A stretch of 51,452 nucleotides of DNA, from assembly GCF_024124375.1 (NCBI RefSeq), contig NZ_JAMXRZ010000011.1, forward strand, positions 1 through 51,452, written 5' to 3'. This DNA comes from Klenkia sp. PcliD-1-E (GTDB lineage: Bacteria > Actinomycetota > Actinomycetes > Mycobacteriales > Geodermatophilaceae). The position numbers and the translations under genes are program-made. The notes under the pieces are model-generated. The model was given only the letters and a program-made list of their open reading frames with translations, was not told where the DNA came from and searched no databases. Every line of letters starts with the position of its first letter. Within the stretch, counting starts at the first letter, position 1. Below, in pieces: positions 24,818 to 32,235 of this stretch.

Positions 24818-25078
24818 ATCACCGCCCTGGGCTCCGGGGTCCCGGCAGCCCTCACCGAGCTTCGCCGCCTCGGCCGGACCCTGAACCAGCGCGCCGCCGA
24901 CGTGCTCGCCTACTTCGACCGACCCGGGACCAGCAACGGCCCCACCGAAGCGCTCAACGGTCGGCTTGAGCACCTGCGCGGATCCGCTCTCGGCTTCCGC
25001 AACCTCACCAACTACATCGCCCGCAGCCTGCTGGAGACTGGCGGATTCAGAACCGGACTACACCCTCGTTTGCGATGA
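24818..25078 (+). pseudogene. ISL3-family transposase, C-terminal remnant
   Basis: The frame reads VPAALTELRRLGRTLNQRAA, DVLAYFDRPGTSNGPTEALN, GRLEHLRGSALGFRNLTNYI and ARSLLETGGF to a TGA at 25076. This is the highly conserved end of actinobacterial ISL3 transposases, including the last catalytic Glu region (NGPTEALNG). About the first three quarters of a normal 400-residue-plus enzyme is missing, and the upstream frame shows no similarity. It is inactive debris at the left part of the island. Confidence 0.85.
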
Positions 25079-25355
25079 GCCGCATTGCCTCCCGACCCGC
25101 AGCCGCCTCGCGCTCCACCGTTCGGGCGGACCTGAGGTTGAGACCGTGGTTCGGTGCCGTGCGCGGCACCTGTCTGACGACGGCTGTGTGGTCGTCCGCC
25201 CTGACGACCTCCCTAGATGCCGTGCGACCGGATCTGCAGCGGGTGCTCCGTCGCGTCGCGGATGCAGGCGCCTTCGACAATCCGGTCCTGGTCACCGAGG
25301 CAGACGAGAGCCTCTTAATTGGACGGTGCGCAGTGCCGCCCAGCGCTACGACCCA
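25079..25355. other. No confident gene
   Basis: Open frames exist on both strands, but none has a recognisable domain, a good start or convincing codon use. A few stretches (for example FDNPVLVTEADESLL on the plus strand) might be decayed coding sequence. Treated as intergenic debris next to the transposase remnant. Confidence 0.5.
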
Positions 25356-26096
25356 TCATCGGGGGCGCCGCAGGCTCTGACCAAGGTCGGCGGTCACTGT
25401 TTGTCCAGTGACCACGTGAAGGCGGGTCGCGAGGTCGAAGACAGCATCTCCTGCCTCCGAAGCCGTCAAGGGTCGGCCAAGCGGAAATCGCGAAACGTCG
25501 GCTAGCGACTCTATCGATCGCCCCTGCGCAGCCATCAGATCGGCGAGGTTCGCAGTACGCGTCGTGCCCAAGGCAACCGCATTCACGCGGATGTCCTCTG
25601 TGGCCAGCAACTCCGCAAGGGATGCCACGAGCCCGTTCAGCGCGGCCTTAGCAGCGGAGTATGCGGGCGCGCCATAACCGCCGAGCGCGTTAATCGACGA
25701 GATAGCCGTGATCGATCGCCTACCCGAGGTCTGGCGCATGATGGGCAGCAGTGCGTCAACCAAACCTATGATGGACAGGACATTCAGCTCAAAGGTCTTT
25801 CTCGCGACGTCAATGGGGGTCCGTGCGCGGTCCTCCATCAACAACTCCTGGGATAAGGCTCCACCTACAACGGCGATCAGATGTCGTATGTCTAGGCCCG
25901 TGGCCTGAGCGCCGATCTGCCGAATACTATCGCCGGTGAGACGGGCAAGGTCGACCACGAGCTCTCGATCTGCGAACCTCGGCGCCGCGACCTTGTCGAG
26001 AGAGTAGACGGAATAGCCCTCGGCTTGGGCCCTCCTCGCAATGGCTTGGCCAATGTCTCCGGCTGCACCGGCCACGACCACCCACGGAGCGGTCAT
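25356..26096 (-). CDS. Short-chain dehydrogenase in island operon
   Basis: A 246-residue SDR. WVVVAGAAGDIGQAIARRAQ is the cofactor loop (Gly-rich but lacking the usual TGxxxGIG Thr), DLARLTGDSIRQIGAQ follows, LIAVVGGALSQELL replaces the NAG motif, and ITAISSINALGGYGAPAYSA then AKAALNG gives the Ser-Tyr-Lys triad. The C-terminus VTGQTVTADLGQSLRRPR ends without the standard VDGG. The ATG overlaps the stop of the upstream membrane-protein gene as ATGA, so it is the last gene of a four-gene operon. The substrate is unknown; the altered NAG motif sets it apart from the housekeeping SDRs in this window. Confidence 0.85.
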   Translation of the reverse strand: MTAPWVVVAGAAGDIGQAIARRAQAEGYSVYSLDKVAAPRFADRELVVDLARLTGDSIRQIGAQATGLDIRHLIAVVGGALSQELLMEDRARTPIDVARKTFELNVLSIIGLVDALLPIMRQTSGRRSITAISSINALGGYGAPAYSAAKAALNGLVASLAELLATEDIRVNAVALGTTRTANLADLMAAQGRSIESLADVSRFPLGRPLTASEAGDAVFDLATRLHVVTGQTVTADLGQSLRRPR

Positions 26097-26869
26097 AACG
26101 AATGCTCTCGGACAGCACGCAGCTGACGTGTGACCGAGTCGAGCCACATCCGGGAGTAGACATACCGCCAGCGTCGCAGTCGATAGTGCCCCGAGGCCCT
26201 ATCAAGAAGGTTGTAGAAGGGGCGCCGCAGGACGTCTGGGCTTCTCAGAACTGGGCCAATAGCGGGCTCGTGGCCCTGGGCGGAGAAGTAGACAGCTTCT
26301 CGTTGCTGGCGAGTGACCGAGTTGTAGCGGACTGCCAACTCCATCAACGCAAGCCCCCAAGCCAGCTTGATCTCCTCCTCTTCCGTCAGCGCCCCGTCCG
26401 CCATTAGGCTGACTGCGATAGGCACAATGACTACACCTTGCCGTATCACCGCAAGATGATTCGTCGCCAAGAATGGGCGCAGAGCGACCTGATGCCGCGA
26501 ACCGATGTCCTCCGCGAAGGCTCCGACGCTAACGACCCAAGCCCGTGTGAACTGAACGGCGTCTGTTTTTGCGGGTTCTGGGAGGGCTACGAATCGGCCA
26601 GCACGCGCAACGTACCGAGCCCGGCGACCCTTAACTGGCTCACGCAATGCCAGCGCGGGCACAAGGCGGTAGAGACTCGCAGCCGGCCGCTTCTCATAGA
26701 ACTCGCCCTCGACCTCGCGCCGGATCTGGCCATCCTCGAAGGCGGCGGCAAACTTCCGCTCCCAGTGTGGGCCATCCAGCCCCAGCACCGTGGCGCAGAA
26801 AGCGAGTGCGGCCGCCACGATCGCCAAAGCCGTCTCATTATGGAGCAGCGCGGTTAGCTGTTCTACCAA
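26093..26869 (-). CDS. Membrane-anchored protein of unknown function (operon gene 3)
   Basis: A 258-residue protein. One hydrophobic segment at about residues 10-32 (ALAIVAAALAFCATVLGL) is followed by a large cytoplasmic domain with amphipathic helices, an EKRPAASLYRLVPALALREP stretch and an acidic TEEEEIKLAWGLALMELAVR. I recognise no family. It starts with TTG 26869; AGGAG sits 8 nt upstream on that strand and the start overlaps the previous stop by 7 nt, which supports the rare start codon. Codon use is mixed, unlike the core genes. It lies between another anchored protein and the SDR. Confidence 0.7.
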   Translation of the reverse strand: MVEQLTALLHNETALAIVAAALAFCATVLGLDGPHWERKFAAAFEDGQIRREVEGEFYEKRPAASLYRLVPALALREPVKGRRARYVARAGRFVALPEPAKTDAVQFTRAWVVSVGAFAEDIGSRHQVALRPFLATNHLAVIRQGVVIVPIAVSLMADGALTEEEEIKLAWGLALMELAVRYNSVTRQQREAVYFSAQGHEPAIGPVLRSPDVLRRPFYNLLDRASGHYRLRRWRYVYSRMWLDSVTRQLRAVREHSL

Positions 26870-27642
26870 TCGACAGCTCCTCGCTTCGCATCACTTGTTT
26901 GATGTATGGCGACGCCGAGCTCACAAAGTTCGTGGGCGAGGGAGTCCCTATATCTCGCCTGCTTCAACTTTGAGCGAACACTTATAGTGGGCGATCGTAT
27001 GGCGAGCAGCACCAGTCGCCACGCCCGCGTCATGGGTCGCACCTCGGGCAAAGCCATTAGGATTAAGCCGCTGGCCTCTAGGCAGTGCTTCGAGAGGAGG
27101 GCGCGCCGCGGCGAGACTGGGCGCAGTGCTTCCATGACGCGACGCAGTTGGGCAACTCTGAAGCCCCACCGACCCCGACCACGCAGGATCGATTCGTACC
27201 AGATGAACGGCTCAAGAAGATGGAGAACCGTCAGCAGCCGCTCATGCTGGGCAGGGTAGGCCCGTGCAATGTCCTTCGGGCGCACGAGCCCCTCATCTAT
27301 GAGGGCGCAAAGCTTGTTGTGAGAATTCACTGCGTCGTCGAAGTCTCGGCGTACTTCACGGACAACGTTATCGTCGGCCAACTCCACCGCGAAGACTCGC
27401 TGCACCATGCCGGCCGACACTTCGGACCAGTCCCTCTTGCCGCTTTCGAGCAACAGTATCCAAGCTGCCAACAGATCGTCCGCGAGCGCTCCCGGCGGCA
27501 GGGAGCCCATTGCCGCGTCTAGAACTTTCCGCCTTTGACTGCGCAGTCGATAGCGCCGGGCGCCGACTACATTTCGCCCAAGGATCAGAATCGCGAGCAA
27601 GAGTGCCAAGTTTAGCGCCCACAACCAGAGAAGCGCTCCCAT
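26863..27642 (-). CDS. Membrane-anchored protein, DUF4760-like (operon gene 2)
   Basis: A 259-residue protein with an N-terminal membrane segment (LLWLWALNLALLLAILILG, residues 4-22), then basic residues RRYRLRSQRRK, indicating a cytoplasmic domain. The middle reads FDDAVNSHNKLCALIDEGLV, RPKDIARAYPAQHERLL and LLEPFIWYESILRGRGRWGF, reminiscent of DUF4760-type anchored domains, but this is a memory-based resemblance only. AGGAAG precedes the ATG. It overlaps the next gene by 7 nt and follows the DUF218-like gene by 18 nt. The function is unknown. Confidence 0.72.
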   Translation of the reverse strand: MGALLWLWALNLALLLAILILGRNVVGARRYRLRSQRRKVLDAAMGSLPPGALADDLLAAWILLLESGKRDWSEVSAGMVQRVFAVELADDNVVREVRRDFDDAVNSHNKLCALIDEGLVRPKDIARAYPAQHERLLTVLHLLEPFIWYESILRGRGRWGFRVAQLRRVMEALRPVSPRRALLSKHCLEASGLILMALPEVRPMTRAWRLVLLAIRSPTISVRSKLKQARYRDSLAHELCELGVAIHQTSDAKRGAVDW

Positions 27643-27660
27643 TTTGATCGCTTCCTAGGC

Positions 27661-28632
27661 CTAGGACTCCACTAGCAGGTCGCGTAACGCAAGGTGTCCG
27701 CCGATGGCGGATCGAATCTCCTGGAGGTAGTTGGCGGCAGAGAAGGCCTGTGTGTGAGGTCCCAGGTCGGCCGCCGACGTTGAGACGCCTACCGTCTCAA
27801 CAGTAACGCCGTAGGGCATGCCGAGGTTCTGGATAGCGACGGCCCCCTGATACGGGACATAGATCTGCGAGGTGATGAGCAGGACATGTGAGCCGCGCGC
27901 GTCTGGATGCTTGTCACCCCACCACGCGAAGGTGTCGGCCGTGTTCGCCCGCCGGACGTCAGGCAACCTTGACGGCGCAGCAATCACCGAGGCTGCATAG
28001 CCGGGGAAGGTCGCCACGGCCCAGTCATCATTGGCTGGCTCGACGAAGTCCGATCGTTCCACGCTCGGCTCGTCCGCGATCCCCAGGGCGAATCTGACGC
28101 CAGCTACCATCGCCTCGAATTCGTTGCTCGCATCCACACCAAGAACCGACGCAAGGGTGATCTCGTCACCTTTGAGGGGCCTGAAGCCGCCAAGCGCCAC
28201 CACATCAGATAGTTCGATACCCGATTCCATCAGCTCCCGGGCGTACCTGGGACGAGTGATGCATGCCCTGATGAGTCCCCCTAGGACAAGCGCGTGGTCG
28301 TACTGCTTGCGTTTGGGAGCGCGACCACCCGATAACCCAAGGGCGGTCGCCGCTTCTATCGCTGCCTGTTCTTGAGACGAAGATAGGTGGGCCGCAGCGG
28401 CCATGTTGCGTTCTTGCCCGCCACGAAAGTCCCACCGCTCAGCGGATAGGTCGGCGTACCAGCGGTACAACGTTGCTGCATCCGCACCTCTCGGTGGCTC
28501 GGCTTGCCACGTCGATGCGAGTTCGCTCAAGGCCTTCGAGCGAATCCAATCGTCCAGTTGCCTCAGGAGGGACTCGGGTCGAGCATCTTCCGGCAGGTCA
28601 GAGTCCCATGCAGGAAGCTCCACACGATCCAT
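27661..28632 (-). CDS. DUF218/YdcF-like protein (operon gene 1)
   Basis: A 323-residue soluble protein, first in the four-gene operon. The second half follows the DUF218 layout: ALVLGGLIRACITRPRYARE (strand 1, residues 114-133), VVALGGFRPLKGDE (144-157), EFEAMVAGVRFALG, then RRANTADTFAWW (227-238) and VLLITSQIYVPYQGAVAIQN (250-269). DUF218 proteins bind nucleotide-like ligands or act in envelope metabolism (YdcF binds S-adenosylmethionine). A helical N-terminal extension of about 110 residues is unlike YdcF. ATG 28632 was chosen over GTG 28647 for its closer purine-rich upstream stretch. The family call is a motif-level inference. Confidence 0.72.
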   Translation of the reverse strand: MDRVELPAWDSDLPEDARPESLLRQLDDWIRSKALSELASTWQAEPPRGADAATLYRWYADLSAERWDFRGGQERNMAAAAHLSSSQEQAAIEAATALGLSGGRAPKRKQYDHALVLGGLIRACITRPRYARELMESGIELSDVVALGGFRPLKGDEITLASVLGVDASNEFEAMVAGVRFALGIADEPSVERSDFVEPANDDWAVATFPGYAASVIAAPSRLPDVRRANTADTFAWWGDKHPDARGSHVLLITSQIYVPYQGAVAIQNLGMPYGVTVETVGVSTSAADLGPHTQAFSAANYLQEIRSAIGGHLALRDLLVES

Positions 28633-29122
28633 CCCCGCCACCCCCACTCAACCGGATGGCGGCAATCTACCCAACGAACGGGTCGAACTCCGGCGGCGCG
28701 CGGACGAGCATTTGGCCCAGGAGGCTCGGGCACGTAGATGTCGCTGGTGCGGTGGCCCTGGGCAACTGAAGTTGGACCCGTTCTACGACGCCGTGGTGCT
28801 GTCGAGCTGGCGGTCCAACACACTTGTGCACGAGCTCACCGCCCAGCTCGCCCCAGCAACGGGCTCCTACGGCAACAACATCCTCGACTGGGCTGCGCCG
28901 GCGCTGTACTGCTGATGCGACGAGAGCGACGGACACGAACTGCACGCGGTAGAAGTCATCGCACCGCTTTGACTCTCGGATCGGGCGGGGAGCTCCACCG
29001 TCAATCTCGGCTCGCGACCGCTCCTTCACGCGGTGACATGAGGTCCGTAGGAACGAATCACTCGAGCAACCAGGCGCCGATGTCACGCCCGCCGTCAGGG
29101 ACGCCAACGACGCGCTCAGAGC
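28633..29122. other. 490-bp stretch with decayed coding sequence
   Basis: No intact gene. On the plus strand from about 28765 to a TGA at 28913, the frame LDPFYDAVVLSSWRSNTLVH, ELTAQLAPATGSYGNNILDW, AAPALYC has good codon bias and looks like the C-terminal end of a lost protein that I cannot name. A CxxC-type RCRWCGGPG lies just before it. The remainder (28920-29122) shows nothing convincing. Confidence 0.45.
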
Positions 29123-29767
29123 TCAGCCTCCGGCGACCTCGACGACGAGCGTCCTGAACACCCCTCGTGGGCCAGGCAGAGCCGAGTAGTCCGACCACGC
29201 CGTCCGGTACGTCCCGACCAGTGGCAGGGGCTCTTCCCGTCCCCGGCTAGTGCCCGAGCCGGTCAGCGGGCCCCACGCCCGGGTCCCGTGCAGGACCACT
29301 CCCTCGTGGAGGCGGAACGCGTCGGCGTTGGTGGGACGGCCGTGCAAGGGGGCGTTCCAGTAGGACGGGTCGTTGCCGACGCAGATCACCGCGCCGTTGC
29401 TGCCCGGCATCGCGGCGACGAACTTTTCGACGCGCAAGATGTCCTTCACGACGTCGTACGCTCGGACGTCCTGCGCCCCTTGGTCCTTCAGCTCGAACCG
29501 CTCCCCGGCGGATTCGCCGGCCCAGAGGCGCGTGAGGTACTTCAGCTCGACCGCGCTGCGCCGCATTCCGTCCTCACTTGTCAGGAGCAGATCGAGCCGC
29601 ATCCCAGGCGCAGGCCGGGTCTCTAACCGGACGTGCACGGTTGGGTCTTGCGTTCGGACCTCCCAGGCGAACGCCTGCTGGAAGTCCGCCTCGGAGTGGA
29701 ACACCGGACGGAGCGCCGCGAGCCGGGCGAGCACGGCGTTCAAGCACACGCTTCCGGCCAGCAACAT
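29123..29767 (-). CDS. PD-(D/E)XK nuclease-like protein
   Basis: A 214-residue protein. FHSEADFQQAFAWEV (Glu26 region), then RLDLLLTSEDG with Asp59 and SAVELKYLTR with Glu74 and Lys76 give the E...D-x14-ExK pattern of the restriction-endonuclease fold. The later part (FVAAMPGSNGAVICVGNDPS) also fits, as an alpha/beta core. Such orphan proteins may be restriction or repair nucleases or regulators. The start is ambiguous: ATG 29767 or GTG 29809; neither has a strong ribosome site. No methylase partner is nearby. Confidence 0.68.
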   Translation of the reverse strand: MLLAGSVCLNAVLARLAALRPVFHSEADFQQAFAWEVRTQDPTVHVRLETRPAPGMRLDLLLTSEDGMRRSAVELKYLTRLWAGESAGERFELKDQGAQDVRAYDVVKDILRVEKFVAAMPGSNGAVICVGNDPSYWNAPLHGRPTNADAFRLHEGVVLHGTRAWGPLTGSGTSRGREEPLPLVGTYRTAWSDYSALPGPRGVFRTLVVEVAGG

Positions 29768-30019
29768 CCGCCGACCATACGAGAGCGCCCGCGCTTCTGG
29801 GAGAGACACGGATCAGCCCACTGCGATCGGGTCCTCGTTGAAGACAATGCCAAGGCACTGACCCACGCCCGCCAATACCTGACCGACGGCACGAACCGGG
29901 CCACCATGGCGTACGACGCCTTCGCGCTCGATGTTGAATCTGCACGCTTTGTGACTTGGTCAGACCCCACTATGCGCGGGAAGCAAGGGGCGTCATGACG
30001 GTACCGTCCAGCCGACGGA
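29768..30019. other. Gap with short decayed frame
   Basis: On the plus strand, from about 29830 to a TGA at 29996, the frame AKALTHARQYLTDGTNRATM, AYDAFALDVESARFVTW looks coding but has no start or recognisable family. Probably a gene fragment like the one at 28765-28915. Confidence 0.4.
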
Positions 30020-30895
30020 TCAGAGAGCCGCAGCTCGCACCCATGGGGATACCGGTTCGTAAGGTGGCACATCAGGAGTCAAGGCCGGAAGAACCAGGTG
30101 ACCATATACGCCGTCCACGAACTCAATCCTCGACCCGTGCACAAACCGGATGACGTGCGTTGGTTCCTTTTTAAGTCCATTCAACTTTCGCCCGTCGATG
30201 GGTGGCCACAACTGCAGCACGACGCCCACAGTGACGCCTGGGTGCCATATCGGCCAGGCCGGGTGATAGATCAGAGAAACGAAGCGCTTGGCAAAGCCGA
30301 GCGAGAAGCCAAGAAAGGCGACCATGCGGCCGTCAGCCGTAATCTCCGGGAGGAAGAGCCTGGACTCCTCTCCACCCTCGCCTCCTGGATTAATGCCGTC
30401 TTGCACCCACGGTGTCAAGCCGTCCGGGACGGGCGACCCGTCGACCAGCCAAGCCCACAACTAAGGTGGCGCCTTCGTCCAAGCAGCCGGCTGGGGCAGC
30501 CCCTCATTCGAAGTCGTTTCTGGATGCACCAACAAGAGCCATGTCTTCAAGAGCCATAGCGCCGCATTCTCAAGCTCAGCCTCCGACAGAATCGGATCAT
30601 CTTCGCTGAGAAGTCGCCTGCCGGCACTCCCGCCAGGATTTTCGAACCGCCGATTCAATGAGTCGTTACATGCCCTACAACACGGCAGCTTCGCTCGCTG
30701 TAATGTTCTGGCCACGACTGTTCTGCTAGGCGTGTCGGGCGTGCCCCACGTGGTCGTGAAGGGGCCAGACTCGGGCGGGAATAGCGACCGCAGTAGCGCC
30801 TGCGGCAAGACGTGCTCCCCGTCCGGAGTCGATAAACGCTGGCCACATAATGCGCAGGGGGTACGAGCACGGTCCAGTTGACTCTTGGTCCGCAT
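30020..30895 (-). pseudogene. HNH-type endonuclease-like gene interrupted by one in-frame TAG
   Basis: One continuous frame of 144 codons, TAG at 30463-30461, then 146 more codons to TGA. The N-terminal part has CALC (Cys14, Cys17), GEHVLPQALL (His28) and PCCRACNDSLNRRFE (Cys73, Cys76, Asn77), the zinc-bound HNH pattern. The part after the stop (WAWLVDGSPVPDGLTPWV) is the natural continuation of such approximately 290-residue proteins. A frame shift is not involved; a single base change would restore it. The ATG overlaps the TAA of the DUF4238 gene (TAATG), so the two were translated together. It could be a real mutation or a sequencing error. Confidence 0.78.
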
Positions 30896-31980
30896 TACGG
30901 GACATCCTGTATGCCGAGTAGCGGCGGGAGTCCGCCAGCCGCCGGCCCCGCAATGCCCGCCGCGTCGCTACGCATCACTCGACGATCCTCGAACCAAGGC
31001 TCGCCGTCGAAGTCGCGGGCCATGCCGGACATGGCGACAGTCACAGGATTTGGCTCCGGTAGTTGCTCCGGGACAAATTTTTCATCCTCGGGGTGGTGGT
31101 ATAGCCACTCGCTCGCATTCGCGACCGTCTGCTGGTTGAAGAACCTCTCCAGTTGCGTCGTGCCGAGCTGGGTCGTGTCGGCCGCCCCCTCGTGCGTCTT
31201 CTCAACCGGGATCTTGAGCTCGATCAGTGGCTCAGGAGAGCTCATGAGTAGTCCGAACTTTCGAGTGACCGGGAAGGTGATGCCCCAGGCCGTCATGTAG
31301 CCCACCCCCGCCCCGGGCTCGTCCTGGGGATCCGGAACCAGCCCCACCGGCGCATCTGAGGTGATCAGCGAGCGCCGGTCGAACTTCACGAGCGTCCACG
31401 GCCGACCGACGATGTACTTATGGAGCTCGTCTGCAAATTCGATCATTTGCTTGATGTGCTCGACCCTGGGACGCTCGATCGGCGGCCCCTCCGGACGGGT
31501 CGCCTGTTGCCAGAGCGTTTCGACGAGCTCGTCGGTTACCTCCCCGCCCCGCTGCTCGAGTCTCCGACGGAGTCCGGGCTTGCCGCCTGCCCCTACCTGG
31601 AGGCGAAGCATCTGTCGGGCGATGTGGTCCATCGTCCGACGCTGTACTGGCACGCGAGTTGCCTGTAACGCGACGAAGTACCCGAGGGCCATGCGGTCAT
31701 CCAATGGCAGGGGCCACGTGCCATCGCCAATCCTCTTGAAGACCTCCCCGGTCGCGCCCTCGACCTCGGAGAGGACTCTCTCGATGACGTCGTCACCATC
31801 CTCGTGCCCTGCTACGGCATAGAAGTCCTTGGCAACCGAGGCGTTGTTGATGGACTGAGGGAAGCGCTGCTCGCCGGGCAGCCGCACCGTCACGACACGC
31901 TCCTGCTCCGCGAACCCCCGCAGATAGAAGCGGGGCACGGTGTGATGCCGCCTGGCCACGGGGCGGCCCTTCCCCTCCAT
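30895..31980 (-). CDS. DUF4238 domain-containing protein
   Basis: A 361-residue soluble protein. It opens with ARRHHTVPRFYLRGFAEQER, the DUF4238 signature His-His start, followed by VVTVRLPGEQRFPQSINNAS, VAKDFYAV and a helical middle. A later ITSDAPVGLVPDPQDEPGAG and LLMSSPEPLIELKIP fit the family's beta-rich C-terminal half. DUF4238 proteins are frequent in accessory and defence regions; the activity is unknown, though conserved His/Asp residues suggest an enzyme. It is translated just ahead of the HNH gene. ATG 31980 gives the usual family start. Confidence 0.82.
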   Translation of the reverse strand: MEGKGRPVARRHHTVPRFYLRGFAEQERVVTVRLPGEQRFPQSINNASVAKDFYAVAGHEDGDDVIERVLSEVEGATGEVFKRIGDGTWPLPLDDRMALGYFVALQATRVPVQRRTMDHIARQMLRLQVGAGGKPGLRRRLEQRGGEVTDELVETLWQQATRPEGPPIERPRVEHIKQMIEFADELHKYIVGRPWTLVKFDRRSLITSDAPVGLVPDPQDEPGAGVGYMTAWGITFPVTRKFGLLMSSPEPLIELKIPVEKTHEGAADTTQLGTTQLERFFNQQTVANASEWLYHHPEDEKFVPEQLPEPNPVTVAMSGMARDFDGEPWFEDRRVMRSDAAGIAGPAAGGLPPLLGIQDVP

Positions 31981-32075
31981 GCACCGATTGTCTCCCGCCC
32001 TACCGACAAGCCGGCCGGCTTCCACGCCTTCACGGCCAGAGCTGGAGCCCAACCTCGGCCGTGTACCGCTGTGCG

Positions 32076-32235
32076 GAGGTCGTCCCCTAGCGTTCCTTTG
32101 CATGCGCGCTGTGCAGATCACCCGCTTCGGCGGCCCCGAGGTCCTCGACGTCGTCGACCTCCCCGATCCCGTCCCGGCCGACGGCCAGCAGCTGTACCGG
32201 GTGCGCGCCGCGGGGGTGAACTACGCCGACACGCA
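32076..32235 (+). repeat. Right copy of direct repeat flanking the island
   Basis: Leader plus first 44 codons of the intact quinone oxidoreductase, matching 24476-24640. The leader pieces CGGAGG, TCGTC and CCTAGCGT are recognisable in both copies. The copies differ enough that this is not a fresh target-site duplication. Confidence 0.85.

Larger units (their letters stand above)
24641..32101. mobile_element. Accessory island inserted at the quinone oxidoreductase 5' end
   Basis: About 7.5 kb between the two copies of the gene's 5' end. Composition is visibly lower in GC, with mixed third codon positions and TTA-containing stretches, and it holds an ISL3 transposase remnant, unknown genes, nuclease-like genes and a nonsense-interrupted gene. 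No integrase, relaxase or intact transposase was found, so the element is probably a decayed or recombination-delivered island rather than an active one. Confidence 0.75.

Noticed and set aside
25075-25380. Open frame of 101 codons after the transposase remnant
   Set aside because: No domain, weak start and an equally good frame on the other strand; not supported as a gene.
28667-29107. Minus-strand open frame of 146 codons
   Set aside because: Poor codon use and it overlaps a better plus-strand coding-like fragment.
30461-30463. Recoded amber codon (pyrrolysine or programmed readthrough) in the HNH gene
   Set aside because: No pyrrolysine genes or readthrough context seen; a nonsense mutation or sequencing error is simpler.
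24641-32101. Integrative conjugative element or prophage
   Set aside because: No integrase, relaxase, replication or structural phage gene was found, and the flanking repeats are diverged gene pieces rather than att sites in a tRNA gene.
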